From Cavia porcellus (Eukaryota > Chordata > Mammalia > Rodentia > Caviidae): a DNA stretch of 64,000 bases. The stretch lies in assembly GCF_034190915.1 (NCBI RefSeq), contig NW_026947507.1, positions 17,246,501 to 17,310,500 on the forward strand. The letters are read 5' to 3'. The position numbers and the translations under genes are program-made. Below are positions 1 to 12,381 of this stretch, piece by piece; within the stretch, counting starts at the first letter, position 1, and every line of letters begins with the position of its first letter. The notes beneath the pieces are model-generated. The model searched no databases, was not told where the DNA came from, and worked only from the letters and a program-made list of their open reading frames with translations.

Positions 1-680
1 CAGATTTACTGATTTTAAGTATAACCCTAAAACAATACAATTATGCATATTTCAGAGAAAATATATTAGTATATATTTTACTCTTTTTAAGTTTTGGCTT
101 TTGCATTGGTTTAATCCATGAAAGATAATGATAATGGCACTGGAAAAGAAATTGAAAGTTGCTTATTTATCCTGGATATCTTTATTGATTTTTAAAAACT
201 CAAAACATTTCAATAAAATATAAAAATTGTAATAAATGAATTTGCCGTATGAAACCTTATTCTAAACTATATTATTTCCTATAAAAATTTAAATGTTTTA
301 TATACTTGAAAAGCTATACCTCATATTCATTTGTAAGAAATATTCAACCAAGATGAAATTTTGACTTCAAAAAAAATCTAATATTTTGGAGTTTTTTAAA
401 CTTTCCTTAAATCAAATTCCTCTCTTTGCAATACCTAATGGATCCATTGTTACTCTGCATTGTGGTACTTCTTTCATACAAATTCAATAAAAAGAAAGAA
501 TGTAGGAGACAAATCAGTAAATTTGAAATGTAACAGAATCTCTTGAAAAAGTTTTGGGAAGGGACAAAATTGGCATTTTACACTTACAATTTTTTGGATT
601 TTATTCCTAGCATATCCCTTAGTTTTTTCAGCAAAGATGTGGTGTAAACATGCAGTCTTGGCATTCTGGGATTTTGGGGT
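1..680. other. Unannotated AT-rich DNA
   Basis: AT-rich sequence with short A and T runs. I see no coding frame with family resemblance and no recognisable repeat. It may hold very old decayed repeats that only a profile search would detect. Confidence 0.5.
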
Positions 681-689
681 AAGACAATC

Positions 690-950
690 ACAAATTCTAG
701 TCCAAGCCGAGCAATTTAGTGACTCAGTAAGACTGTCAAAGAAAGAGAGAGAGAAAAAGGGGGGATGGGAGGGGCAAAGCCAAACCGAGCAGAGTGGGGT
801 GGGATGGGGTGGGATGGGGTGGGATGGGGTGGGGCGGGGCAGGGCTAGCCCAGGGGAGGTGGGGCTGAAAAGAACATGAAAACGGATGGAACAGTAATTC
901 AGTATGAAGGCCCAGGGTTTATTTCCAGTACTAAGCCATCCAAGAACTAT
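690..950 (+). mobile_element. Degraded B1-tRNA composite SINE
   Basis: The left part (about 697-745) reads like the tail of a B1 element: a 'gagcaatttagtgac' stretch, then a 'gactgtcaaagaaag' end. The right part (about 890-945) reads like the 3' half of a tRNA-derived SINE, with an 'aaggcccagggttta' B-box-like stretch and a 'ccagtact' end. A G-rich minisatellite has expanded between the halves. B1-tRNA chimeras are known in several rodent families. The boundaries are approximate and the element is old. Confidence 0.45.
791..850 (+). repeat. G-rich 10-bp minisatellite (GGGATGGGGT)n
   Basis: Three exact copies of GGGATGGGGT occupy 801-830, flanked by degenerate units on both sides (a GTGGGGT run before and a GGGGCGGGGC run after). 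More G-runs lie at 760-778. The top strand therefore carries many runs of three or more G with very short spacers, the classic pattern for G-quadruplex formation. It sits inside a decayed SINE in otherwise AT-rich DNA. Confidence 0.9.
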
Positions 951-1743
951 TACTAGGTTTGGGTTATGTAGATTAGGTAAAATTTCACTATGAACATTCA
1001 GGAACCAGTCTTTATATTTAAATAAAGTTTTTTTTTCTCTTAAATAAATATCTAAAAGTAAAATTGATGAATCATTACTATTAGTGTTAATTTAATTTAT
1101 AAGACTATAGTACCAAACAACTTTCAAAGTTTTTATAGCATATTTTACATAAACCATGACCAGTGAATTATAATTCCAGTTTTTCTACATCTTACTGAAT
1201 ATTTGAGATTAACAGTTTTTGTGTTAGATATTTCAGTGGATTTGTTGTGATATTTTGTCATTTAAATCCTCATCACTTGATGTCTAGTGATATTTAGCAC
1301 ATTTTTATGTTTATTGGCTAATATACACTTACCACTAAAATCTTTTCAAAGATTCTATTTGTGTTTGTATTATGTATTTATCTTCTAATTTACTGAAGTT
1401 TTATCTATTTTATGCAGTATTCAAAGAGCATACATTCGCAATTTCATGAATACATGTCAAAATTTATTTTTTATAGCTTATAGTTATTGGTTACATTTTT
1501 AAAAAAATTACCTAGCCTTGTGCTACAAAAACATTCTGTAATATTATCTACTCCTCCAGCACTTTTACATTATCCTATCAAAACATTGTCACTGTTCTGT
1601 TCAAATTAAAGATGTATATTAGTCTTTTCATTAATACTACAATGTTTTGATTATTACAGATTTGCAATTAATTTAAGTCAGTTGGTATGTATCCAAGCTT
1701 CTTTTAAAAGACTTATTTTTTTACTTTTATGAATAGTTGCATT
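951..1743. other. Unannotated AT-rich DNA
   Basis: AT-rich DNA without recognisable repeats or genes. Short open frames here have no family resemblance. Confidence 0.5.
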
Positions 1744-1867
1744 TATAATATATTTTATTTATTTATTTATTTTTTATTGGCTCCAGGGATCGAACTCACG
1801 ACCACGTGCTTGTAAGGCAGGCACTTATTCCGCTGAGCTAAATCACCAGCCTCTATAATATATTTTA
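1744..1867 (-). mobile_element. ID-type SINE with 14-bp target site duplications
   Basis: A tRNA-derived ID SINE on the minus strand. Its A-rich tail appears as a T-rich stretch (1758-1783) on the plus strand. The body contains the RNA polymerase III B box (GGGATCGAACTC on the plus strand, 1787-1798) and an A-box region near 1833-1846, reading minus as 'gatttagctcagcgg'. A perfect 14-bp direct repeat flanks it (TATAATATATTTTA at 1744-1757 and 1854-1867), the mark of L1-assisted retroposition. Near-intact promoter boxes and perfect duplications suggest a fairly recent insertion. It is a SINE, not a functional tRNA gene. Confidence 0.92.
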
Positions 1868-4800
1868 GAAATAGCTACTTTTTTGCAGAGAAAAAGGACT
1901 TTCTAGGTTTTTGCTTAGGATTACTTTAAATATACCAATCAATTTGGGATAAATTACAGTTGTATAACTCAGAACATGATGCAGATCTCAATTTAAGTCT
2001 TGTTTTCTTTAGAAATATTTGAACTTTTTCAATCAAGTTTCCACACACTATGTTAAATCCTGCCATAAGTATTTTATCTGTAGATAAATGCAGATTACAA
2101 AAATTTGACAAAGAAATGGTCATTGTTAGTGTAGCGAAATACCTTATATCAATGAATTTTGTAAAAAGTATTTAGAGTATAAGTCAAGCGTTAAAATGTT
2201 TCATTTGAACAGTCCTGTCATCTGCACACACATCCATATGAAACTATGCTCGTAAACTAGCATGGTCATATAGAGCAAACTTGGCTAATGAGCTCCTGCT
2301 TAGCAGGGATATTTCTGTGGGAGCGGAGGACATTCTGCTCTGGGCAACTGAGACACCACCTGCTTATTTCTATGTGTGGAAGTTTTATTCCATTTAAAAT
2401 TTTGAGTTTATTAACCAAATGTCTATAACTACCTATGATTCAAGTCTCATTAGTAATGATTTTCAATTAGGAAAAGAAAGATTAACTACAATTTATTTGG
2501 TAATAGCTTGCAGCAGTTTTTACATTGCCCTCTGGAAAATCTAAGCTGTTTCCTTCAGAGAACAAACTAGCTAATGACATGAAAAATGAGTATGTGCCTA
2601 CATTGCAAAATTTTAAAAGGTAGTTTACAACATATCAATGGATTTCAGAAATGCTACTTTGAATAATTTCTTCTTTCACAATATTATGCATTTCTGAGTA
2701 TATTACTCTAAGTATATTAATTTTGTACCCCTAGTCTACTTATTTACTGTATACTATTGAACAATTTTTCAGAAACTGTGCAGGTATCTGAGTTGTTCCC
2801 TTGCAGAAGTTCGAAATATATATGAGGTCACTATTTTTCCTCATAATTTTAATTATTTTGCTGTGCTCTTACGTCTTTGTATTTGTTTCATAAATTACGT
2901 GGATTTTAATTCCTGTGCATTTTGTCTTTATTATTCATCATGCAAGTCTTCTTTATTAGCCACACCAAGCTTCAAAACCATTTGTATTCTTACTTTTAAA
3001 TTGCATACTATATTGTAATTGTTTGTTTAGTGTTCTAAACACTACTTGTAGGCAGTTATTACAAATATTTTATTTAATAACCATGAATGTTAACCAAATT
3101 TATGTGTAAAATGGGTGATCATTTGTATTTTCCTTTCTGATCTTACTTTACTTTTTAAAAACTATTATTTGATTTATATAGATCACATATTGAGAATATA
3201 TCAAATTATGTGATTTATGCAATTTATATAAAGTCAGGTATATTTTAACTAAGTTTGTTTCTAATTGTAATTTAGAGATACTTTTTAAAAATTTTTTCCA
3301 TTAAATTGAATTAATTAAATTACTAAAAAGAATTCTTTTTCAGAACCAGTTAAGTAATGATAATTTCTAGAGAATAATAGTTTTCATTCAAATAAATAAG
3401 ATGTTATATGTTAATATCTCAAAACAAATGGCTGCTCAAAATAATAAACATACTGTTGCAGTGTTCTCAATACAGCTTTAAAAATATCATATGCCAGAAA
3501 AATGGGATTCTGCTCTTAAGTCTATTTGATAATTTTTGTTGTTGTTGTGTGCTTTGAAAGTGTTACTCCAAATACAATCAAATGAGGGGGAAATTGCCAT
3601 TTAGCTATTTTTTAAGTTCCTTAGTCTGTGTTATTGTTTTGAACTTTTAATAAATATCATATTTAGACTTATGATTGACATATGCATCAGCAGCTTTTTA
3701 AAAATAATTTCTCTCGGTCAGAACTAAGTTAAATTGAAATGGAGTATTTTTTAAAACTAAGTATTGAATTTTAACATGAGGTTCTGACACTAATCTAAAA
3801 CATCCAACTGCCCTGAATATGCTTATGATTTGGTTTCCTTCTGGGTCCCTAATGATTCTTCTTCATATACAGATCAACTTTACACTCGAGCAAACATTAA
3901 CTGACATTTGAAGGGACAATTTTCGTTCCATGATTGCTGCATGTGAGAGTATTACATTTCTTTTCCGCAGCTGTATATTCAATATGGTTGGTATTTTCCT
4001 ATATCCTTAAGACAAATATATAGCTACAACTATTATAATTCAGTTAATATGACTAAATCTTTCTAGAATTAAATGTTCCCATTTACTTAACATGAAGTTT
4101 GAATTATAGTAGAGTCTGCCTAAATGTAATTATGATCTCTTAATAACTTCCAATTGCTTTTTCGTTATGGCTACCACAATTACAGAGAACCTAATTAATT
4201 TATTTTACTAAATAAGTAAGACTGTTTCTGACCATTATCAGAATACTGCAGTATTCTGGTAAATTAAATTGAGAGCTATTTAGAGGAACAACAAAGAAAA
4301 ACTCAGTATATTTCCAAAATGTAAAAGAATTTAATACTTATTCAACAAAACCTGTTCATTTTTCAGATAGGAGATTTAAGCAGCAAGTTTACAATATTTC
4401 TCCACAGAAGTAATAATGACATAAGAAAAAGCAGAATCTATGACTTTTAATCCCCTCCACTGTAATTTAATCTTTCTCATCATATACTTAGAAATACATT
4501 TTGATTCTGAAAGATTATGTGTCTAGTTAATAGCATATTTTATTTTTCTTTGCTGCATGACCTATCATGGTGGAGAAATGAATGGGTCACAACATATGAT
4601 AACAATTTTATTTCGTCATCGGTGATGATGAATTCAGGTGAGTTTGGAGTCATGTCTCACATGTTAAAGCTTAAAACATTCACTGATTGATATTAGCATT
4701 ATAGAAACCACAGACAAATGGTTCATTAAAAATATACTTCACACTAGGAAAATAATTGGTTTTAGGTGTTATATTCCATACAATTCAACTGTGATCTATT

Positions 4801-4924
4801 CAGTATTCTGAAAGGAATTAGAGAGGCCAAGCTGATCAAAATATTGAATTTAAATTGTATTTCAGTATACAATTGAATATCTAATTATATTAGCTTCATG
4901 TTACCAAATAATAAATCAGACAAT
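1868..4924. other. Unannotated AT-rich DNA
   Basis: About 3 kb of mostly unique AT-rich DNA. A sub-region near 3,800-4,560 is slightly less monotonous, holding several TAATTA-type stretches and a 20-bp palindrome, and would be worth a conservation check. No genes or young repeats are visible. Confidence 0.5.
4239..4258. other. Perfect 20-bp palindrome
   Basis: CAGAATACTGCAGTATTCTG is identical to its own reverse complement, with a PstI-type CTGCAG centre. The symmetry stops at both ends (T at 4238, G at 4259). It lies in unique AT-rich DNA. It may be chance or a dimeric protein site; no function is assigned. Confidence 0.9.
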
Positions 4925-5245
4925 TAATTTACAAAAAAGAAAAGACTTATTTTAGTTCATGGCTCTGGAAGTTCCAAAGAACGGTTGACCCACATCTGTG
5001 GGCCTCTGTTAGGAAGGCACACCCTAAAGGGAGCATGGGCCAGAGCAAATTCCCTCACCTTATAAACCTGGAAGGAAGATATCCTGAACAGGCTGTAGTC
5101 TCCAAGTCCCCTTCCTGGAGAAGGCCAAATAAGCTAAAAATTTCCATGGCCACGCTGCTTAAAGATCCACCTTCCAAAAGTATCAGTCAGAAGACCATAT
5201 CTTCAAACGTGGACCTTTGAAGAGCTTATCCAAAACACAGCACTA
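4925..5245 (-). mobile_element. MaLR-like LTR remnant (antisense)
   Basis: The plus strand opens with an 'aaaagacttattttagttc' stretch and closes with 'gagcttatccaaaacacagca'. This is the layout of an antisense ERVL-MaLR-type LTR, in which the polyadenylation end lies at low coordinates and the TGT-type 5' end at high coordinates. The middle is more GC-rich than its flanks. An open frame inside it (5035-5220, plus) resembles no family and is not treated as a gene. The family call rests on overall architecture and is tentative. Confidence 0.4.
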
Positions 5246-5339
5246 GGGTTGTTTATATGAAAATTCCAAAATCAGAATATCTCATTTTGAATTAAAATCT
5301 TTTAAAATAATACTGTGAATGCACATAATTTTACTTATC

Positions 5340-5516
5340 AATCTCTGTAACTGTGTGAGTCAATTCATCATAATAAATCTCAAAAAGAAAACCTCTGTCA
5401 GTCTATATCTATGTATCTATGATCTATCTATTATCTATTTATCTACCTATCTATCCACCTATCTATCTATCTATCATCTATCTACCTTATTGGTTCTGGT
5501 TTTCTGAAACCATCTA
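5340..5516 (+). mobile_element. MLT1-like LTR 3' end with expanded TATC tract
   Basis: The sequence 'gtgagtcaattcatcataat' followed by 'aaatctc', a TATC-rich tract, then 'ttattggttctggttttctg' follows the order seen at the 3' end of MLT1-type MaLR LTRs, where a short CTATCTATAT stretch precedes a 'ttggttctgtttctctgg'-like end. Here the internal tract has grown into a microsatellite. The 5' part of the LTR is not recognisable. Confidence 0.45.
5404..5487 (+). repeat. Imperfect (CTAT)n microsatellite
   Basis: Interrupted CTAT/CTAC tetranucleotide repeats. They create a spurious Tyr/Leu/Ser/Ile-rich open frame on the plus strand (5319-5507), which is low-complexity and not a gene. Confidence 0.9.
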
Positions 5517-5519
5517 GAT

Positions 5520-6558
5520 TGTAATGAAAGATCAACTTTCCAATGGTTTTGACAATGTGCTCATTAGGTTAAAAGCATCAACAACATCTGCAAACTTCAT
5601 AGAAATGGTGATTCCACAGAACCCAGAAATCTATTTTAACAAGTTGTCCCGATGCACTGTGAAATTTGATAGCTGGTGTTTTAAACAAATTTTTAAAATG
5701 ATAAGTGTATTTTAACAGAAAAATTTATCACTAGTGCAACATTTTAAAATACTTATAAAATAAATAGATTAAAAGGCTATTCAAGAAGATGCTTGGAATT
5801 TGAGTTTATATGTCATATCTTAGCGACATGTCCTATATAGTACCTCTGATTTAAAAAGTAATCACACAATGATATATGCAGATTTTGAAAAGTTTACTTG
5901 ATAATTCTGTTTGAATGTATTTTAAATTCTTTCATTTTAGGATGAAATGCATACCCAAATAACTATTATGAGACTATTTCAAATATTTTAACTAAGAAGA
6001 AAGTGAGATGCCTTTACAGTTGAGAATGTATAAAATTACTATCAAAGTTATTCTTTCTAAAATACTCTGACAGAGGAGTAGAATTATGCTAAAAATTATT
6101 CAGTGTCCATTAGTAGTTTATTAATGCCCAAAGTAGTTTATAGAGGTAGAAAATTACTTAAATTATTAAATAAATAATATTGTTAAATAAATTATTAAAT
6201 AAATAAATTACTTCAATTATTAAATAAATAAAATAGCACTCATGAATTTCAGATGGCAAATAAAATATTTATAAAATCACTAATATATATATATATATAT
6301 ATATTGTACATTATATATTACATACATGGCATTTATATGCCAAAAATCTTTAAAATTGTGGTAGTATGGAAGCCTATTTAATTTTAAATAAATTAACTGT
6401 GAATTTACAGTTATCTTTCCTCAAGGAACATGTATTAGCATTACATTAAACTAGCATTGAGGAAAACAAGCTTTTAAAATCAAATGGCTAAGATATATTA
6501 AGGTCTTTTTTTAGTAGACTCTATTGAACTATGCAAAAGATTTTCAACCAAAATAAAA
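5520..6558. other. Unannotated AT-rich DNA with small AT repeats
   Basis: AT-rich unique sequence. It contains repeated 'attaaataaata' strings at about 6160-6232 and an (AT)n run at 6281-6304. No gene resemblance was found. Confidence 0.5.
6281..6304. repeat. (AT)n microsatellite
   Basis: An uninterrupted alternating AT run of about 24 bp. Confidence 0.9.
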
Positions 6559-6559
6559 A

Positions 6560-8775
6560 TTCTTTTTTTAAAATTTTATTTAAATAGAAAAAAAGCAAAA
6601 CAGATAAAAGGATAGAAATAATGCAGAATTTCAAAAAACAAGTAACACTAAGAAATCACTAGTAAATCATTCACTGCCCTCTTAGAAGTGATTGTTCAAG
6701 TTACAAAATTAAAACTTACAAAGTGGGCATTCAAACAGTGAGACTTCAAATGATTGCTCAAGCAGTCCAACAAAAGCTTAGTAATATGGTTATCTATCTT
6801 ACATAGTTAATCATACATGCAGTTATATCCTTTGGAGCACTTTCTTTTCTTCTCTTTTTTACAATAGCAATTGCACATTTTGGGTTTCATCACTCCTACA
6901 GTTCTTATTGCTTTTTACACTAGAGAAAAATGTGATATTTATAAATATGATTCTTATTTGTTTCACTTACAAGGATAGTCTCCATTTACAAGTTGCCTCC
7001 ATTTATCTATGAAGACCTCAATATTGTCCTTTTTATAGCTGAATAATATTACATTATATAAAAATACCACATCTTTTTCATCCACCCTGCAATTGATTGG
7101 AATTTTTGTTGCTTCCAAAATTTAGCTATTACAAACTGTGCTACTATGAACATGGTGCCCATATATCACTGTAATGTGACCTTTTCAGATTTTCTAGGAA
7201 ATTACCCAAAGGTAACTGAATTGAACGGAACTTCCAATCCTAGATTTCTGAGAAATCTCCACGGTGATTTCCATAGTGGCTGCAACAGTCTACACTCTCA
7301 CAACAGTGGAGCAGTGCTCTTTTTTCCCGCATCCTCGCTAACATTTGTTATCAGTTCATTCTTTGATGGCAGCTCTTCTTTCCGAGTGAGATGAAATCTC
7401 AATGCTGTTTTACTTTGCATTTCTTGAATGACCAGTGATGGTGAACATTTCTTCATGTATTTATTTTCCATTTGTATATATTCATCTGAGAACTGTGTGT
7501 TCATCTCAGATGCCCATTTTTGGAAAAGGTTTTTGAATGGGGAGGGGCTGATGTTTTTCAAATCTTTGTATGTTCTTGATGTAAGTCCTTTGTCTGAGGG
7601 GTTGTGGCTAAAATTCTTTCCCATTCTGTGGGTTTTATTTTCATTTTGTTGGTGATTTCTTCTGAAGTGCAGAAACTTTTCAATAACATGAGATGCCAGT
7701 TGTTGATTCTTTGAAGTGTTTCTCATGCAGTTTGCACTTTGTTCATGAATTCTCTGCCTACCCCTAGTCTCCAAGACTTCTACCTAGTTTGTCTTCAAAT
7801 AGATTTTAGTGTTTCTGTTTTAGTATTTAGATCCTTGATCCATTTAGATTTTAGTTTTGTGCATGGTGACAGACATGGTCCTAGTTTCAGTCTTCAGCAT
7901 GTGGAAAGCCAGTTTTTCCAACACCTTTTATTAAAGGGTCTATCCTTCTTCCAATGAACATGTTTAGCACCTTTGTCAAATATCAGGTGGTCAAGTGTTT
8001 TTGTAGTTGTGTTTGCATCTTCTAATGTGTTCCATTGATACTCAAGTGTATTTCTTTGCCAGTATCATGCTAATTTTATCATTGTGGCTTTGTAGTATAG
8101 TTTCAAGTCAGGAATTGAGATATCTCCTCCCTTGCCTTTGTTGCCCAGAATTGCCTTTGCTATTCTAGGTTTCTTCTGTTTCCAAATGACTTTTAGAAGT
8201 GTTTTCTCTAGATCTGTGAGGTATGTTAATGGTATTTTGACTGGGATCGCATTAAATCTGTGTAACAGTTTTGGAAATATGGCCATTTTCACAATGTTCG
8301 TTCTTCCTAGCCAAGAGCAAGGAATATCCTTCCACTTTCTAATATCCTCTTCAATCTCATTTTTTAGCATAGCATAATTTTCAGCATATAGGTTTTTACA
8401 ATCTTAGTTAAGTTGATTCCTATGTATTTCATTTTTTAGATGCTATTGTGAAAGTCTATATTTCCATGATTTCTCTCTCAGTGAGTTTTTTGTTTGTGTA
8501 CAGGAATGCTATTGTCTTTTGAGCATTGACTTTATATGCAGCTATACTGCTGAATTTGTTTATTATTTCTAGCAGTCTTTTAATGGAGTTTTTTGGCTCT
8601 TTTATATGGAGTATTGTGTCATCTGCAAATAGTGGTAGTTTAACTTCTTCCTTTCCTGTCTTTATTCCTTTTATTTCTCTCTCTTGTCTGATTGCCCTGG
8701 TTAGTATTTCCAGAACTGTATTGAATGAGAGTGGTGATTATCAACATCCTTGTCTTGTTCTGATTTTAGAGTGAT
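6560..8775 (-). mobile_element. LINE-1 copy A, 5'-truncated
   Basis: An L1 on the minus strand. The plus strand begins with T-rich sequence (6562-6581), the complement of a poly(A)-type 3' end, then a 3'UTR that aligns by eye with the 3'UTR of copy B (11.62-12.1 kb). The 3' part of ORF2 follows. Truncation falls just upstream (in L1 sense) of the RT catalytic box, near 8775. Several stretches match copy B almost base for base, for example 8102-8215 against 13247-13357, so A and B belong to one subfamily of similar age. Confidence 0.93.
7130..8775 (-). pseudogene. L1 ORF2 3' part (RT palm to C-terminus), broken
   Basis: A remnant of ORF2p, the L1 endonuclease/reverse transcriptase. In minus-strand order: the RT catalytic box reads FADD (codons 8618-8629, intact). 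Next is a clear L1 segment with '[20 protein letters not shown]' and 'KPRIAKAIL' (8065-8370). A C-terminal segment follows with 'QFSDEYIQMENKYMKKCSPS' and 'ALRFHLT' (7298-7774). The pieces lie in separate frames because of indels, so no functional protein can be made. Plus-strand open frames over this interval are shadows. Confidence 0.9.
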
Positions 8776-8814
8776 AAATTTCAGGAAGACAAAAATTCTT
8801 CATTGAAAAGTATT

Positions 8815-8998
8815 CAGTGTTGCCAGCAGGTTGGTGCATTTCAGTAATCCTTGCACTCTAGGAGGCTGAGGCAGAAAGATCTCAAGTCTGAGCCTAGCAC
8901 AGCCAACCTACTGATTTAGAGTATCTTATTTATGAGAATGAAGCTCAGTGTGAAGGTCTTAGGTTCAAGTCCTAGAACTGCAGAAAAAAGTTATTCAT
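8815..8998 (+). mobile_element. B1-tRNA composite SINE
   Basis: The left half (8820-8905) reads as a B1 element, with 'ggtgcatttcagtaatcctt' then 'aggaggctgaggcagaaaga'. The right half (8906-8985) is tRNA-derived, ending in a B-box-like 'ggttcaagtcc' and a short A-rich tail at 8986-8992. It has the same two-part plan as the older copy at 690-950. It lies next to the truncated 5' end of L1 copy A. Confidence 0.75.
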
Positions 8999-8999
8999 T

Positions 9000-11617
9000 T
9001 CTAAATGAGATATATTGCACAGTTAATAGTTTAGTTCCCTCTCTTATGAGTCATATAATCTTATACAAATAATTGTATCTTATACAAATAACTGTGTCTA
9101 TATTTCAGCCACTTAAACTACTAAACAAGAATAATATTATCACCTAATCCATGGAGTCATGAGTTTTATGTTTCCAGTACTGACTCACATAGTTTGTGTT
9201 ACACTGTGATTTGAACTATGATCATTCTTGGATGGACTAAATACATTTGCAAGATTGTAAGCTTTCATAGTACAGGAAAGGTATTTAGTTAAATTTTGTA
9301 CCTGTGTATTTTATTGCTACATATTTGCATTGTATAATATTTACATTTGTTTTAGATAACCTTGTATATATGCACATACATATAATGTATTCATGATTTT
9401 AGATTCGTTCACCTGCACTCTCCTCATTTTCCCTTCCCTCTCCTGTTCCTTTCACAGCTCCAAAACCTATAGCTTACTTAAATTTGTCCTCACCTTAATT
9501 TATACTTAACAATTCACCTAAAGGAAAAAAGGGAAAAAATTAAACTCTCTTTGGTTTAGTAAAGGGGGTATGTAATATATCCTATACATTTTACTATATC
9601 CTAATGCAGAATAATATTATTTAACATGAAGAAAAATGGTATTACTGTAATGTGAAAACCGGAATATGTAATCTCTATATACTTGTAATATTATCAACAT
9701 TAATTCTTTTTTTCCTATCTAAAATTCTTTTTTCCTTTGTTTTAAGGAACATGTAATTCCAAAAACTCAGTTGAAAATAATTCCATATTGTGTAATAGGT
9801 ACAGATATTGTTATGGTTTTCAAGAGCTTTTAGTCTTTGATTAGATTTGGAGAAGTCTGCTATACACAAATTGATGCCTTTTTGTATCATAAAGAGGTAC
9901 CAAATTTTCTTGGATTCATAGGCACCTTCCAATCTCTTCTTAATCTGGTCTTTTTAACCAGAAGTCTTCTTATTACTGGATGTTAAAATATGATAAAAGA
10001 AACATATTCTCATACATTAAATATGTACAGCCATATTTAACACAGGTTAAATTTGATATACCTGAGACTATAATTAAATATTAAAATATATAAATCATAC
10101 TATGTATGAGCACATGGAATAATTTCTGCCAAGGATGATTATCCCTTTTTATGAGGGACAAAATTATAAATGTTTTGATATGTGTTTTTCATCATATTTC
10201 CCTGTCTTACAAGATTTTAACTGGCAATTAAGAATTAATGTTAGTATATTATAAAATATTTTCTCATGACATGAGAAATAATATTCTGTGGTACTCAAAC
10301 CAATGTAATCAGTTGAATTTTGGAACCACATAACATTTAGTTTTCTTACAACAAATCAGACCACAGATATATTATAAATCCACAAATAATTAATCAGTAC
10401 CATAAGGGAAAAGCTACACTTTCTCAACTTGTGTTGAAAAGTGTCAGAGTATTACAAGCATGATTACTACACCTTCGAGGAATTTCTTGAACAAGGTTAT
10501 TGACACATTCATTTAGTGAAAATTTCAGATGCCAGTTTCCTGTTAACACAAAAGAAACGAATTTATGGAGGGAGATTTATTGGTTAAAATGAGAAGTTTC
10601 AAGAGAATGATTCATGATGGAAGATGAATAAGGTCAACCAAATATAGTAATTATTGAGTTTTGGTAAAAACAAAAACTAAGATGATTCCACACAGCGAGA
10701 CAATCTGTTCTTGCTTTTTGGCAGTGATGCTGCAAAGCAGTAAAAGCAGTCTCCGCTGGGTAAATAGCAGAGCTCAACACTTCTGTAAGTTTCATAGGTC
10801 TTAAGGTAAAACCCCATGCAGCAATTTTCTATTTTGATTCATATAGTAGAACAAACCTAGAAAGTAAGCTGGAAGACCTGCCTGACTTTACCATTATTGC
10901 AAGTCACTCAACTCCCTTGCCTTTGCCTTTTGATGAATAATGTCTGGGAGTCTGGTTAACAGATTTTGTTTTCTTCAAACTTTAAACTTGTATGTTTTTC
11001 TTTTTATAGTTTTCAGATTCACTATGTTTGCTATGCATTCAACAATTTTTTGAGTTAACGTTTGGATGGAGAAATGTTTTTATGAATATTGTTTCCTATG
11101 TCAATCATTATATTTTCTAGTTGGATTAAACAGTTTTATTTGTTTCAAATAGCAACATGATTATCAAGAAGAATTAATGCTTCCGTAGCATCCTAAAGTA
11201 TCAGTCTTCATGCAATGGGTTTTATATACTTTTTGGCTAGCAAGACTTGAACTTTTATATGCTGAATTTGCTTCTAAAACTCTTGCCAGTGCCATGAATA
11301 TCAGGATAATTTCACTGTAAAACTTCGTGTATTTTGCTTTGGGATAATCTTTAACATCAGAAGAAAATTTTCTTTTACATTGAAAATATAGTTATAGTAT
11401 GGGCTGCCATTATAAAAAGTGACTAGAGACAAATATAAGACTGTTTTTCTTTGTTTTCCTTTTTGTGTTTTCTGTTCTATTCAATATATATATACGAAGT
11501 AAGAGGACTTGCTTTACTGTAATGTCAAATTGAGAATAAGAATAATTATGTGAAATAAATTTCTACCTAAATGCAATTCATCTTTGGTAATAACTAATGA
11601 AAATATCAATAGTGAAG
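9000..11617. other. Unannotated AT-rich DNA between two L1s
   Basis: About 2.6 kb without recognisable genes or young repeats. Open frames of 72-85 residues on the minus strand (9675-9932 and 11514-11732) resemble nothing known to me; the second overlaps the AT microsatellite at the L1 copy B tail. Confidence 0.5.
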
Positions 11618-11635
11618 CATATATATATATATATA
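11618..11635. repeat. (AT)n at the L1 tail position
   Basis: A short alternating AT run where copy A has a T-rich (poly-A complement) stretch. It probably arose from the degraded L1 tail. Confidence 0.7.
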
Positions 11636-12381
11636 AACAGAAAAAAGGGTAGAGGTAATACCTAGTTTTGAAGAAAAATATTAACACTAAGAAACTACTA
11701 GTTGATGAGTTACATATTGTCCTTTTAGACATAGTTGTTCAAGTTACAAAATCAAAGCGTCAAAGGTGGACAGATACTGAAACATTCACAGTGTAAACCA
11801 TTCTGTTCAATGATCTAATGAAAACTTAGTAATGCTGTCATCTATTTTACACAATTAATCATACATGTAGTTATGTACTTTAGAGCTCTTTCCATCCCTT
11901 TCACTTTCACAATTTCTATGACACATTTTGAATCTTATTACTCATTCAGTTTATTATTTTTTTACACTAGAGAGACAAGGTAATATTTACAAATGTGGGT
12001 CTTATTTATTTCACTTCTGAGGATAGTCTCAAGTTGCCTCCATTTCCTATAAAGCCCTCAAGATCATCCTTTTTATAGCTAAGCAATATTCCATTGAATA
12101 AAAGTACGTCTTTTTCATCCACTCTGCAGTTGACTGGCATTTTGGTTGTTTCCAAGGTTTAGCTATTACAAATTGCACTTATATAAACATGGGTACACAT
12201 ACATCACTGTGACCTTTTCTTTTAAGTGTTTTGGCAAAATACCCAGAGGGGAACAGCTAGATTGAATGGAACTTCAAATCCTAGTTTTTTGAGGAATCTC
12301 CATATTGAATTCCACAGTGGCTGTACCAGCTACATTCCCAACAACCAGGAAAACAACGTGCCTTTTTCCCAACAGCCTTGC

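Noticed and set aside
1758..1853. tRNA gene-like A and B boxes
   Set aside because: The T-rich tail complement, target duplications and related copies at 12.4, 14.5, 20.6 and 32.8 kb show ID SINEs, not tRNA genes.
5319..5507. Plus-strand frame rich in Tyr, Leu, Ser and Ile
   Set aside because: It is translation of the CTAT microsatellite, with no protein family resemblance.
7428..8774. Several plus-strand frames of 70-82 residues
   Set aside because: They are antisense shadows of L1 ORF2. The same holds for plus frames across 12.2-17.1 kb and 45.4-50.1 kb.
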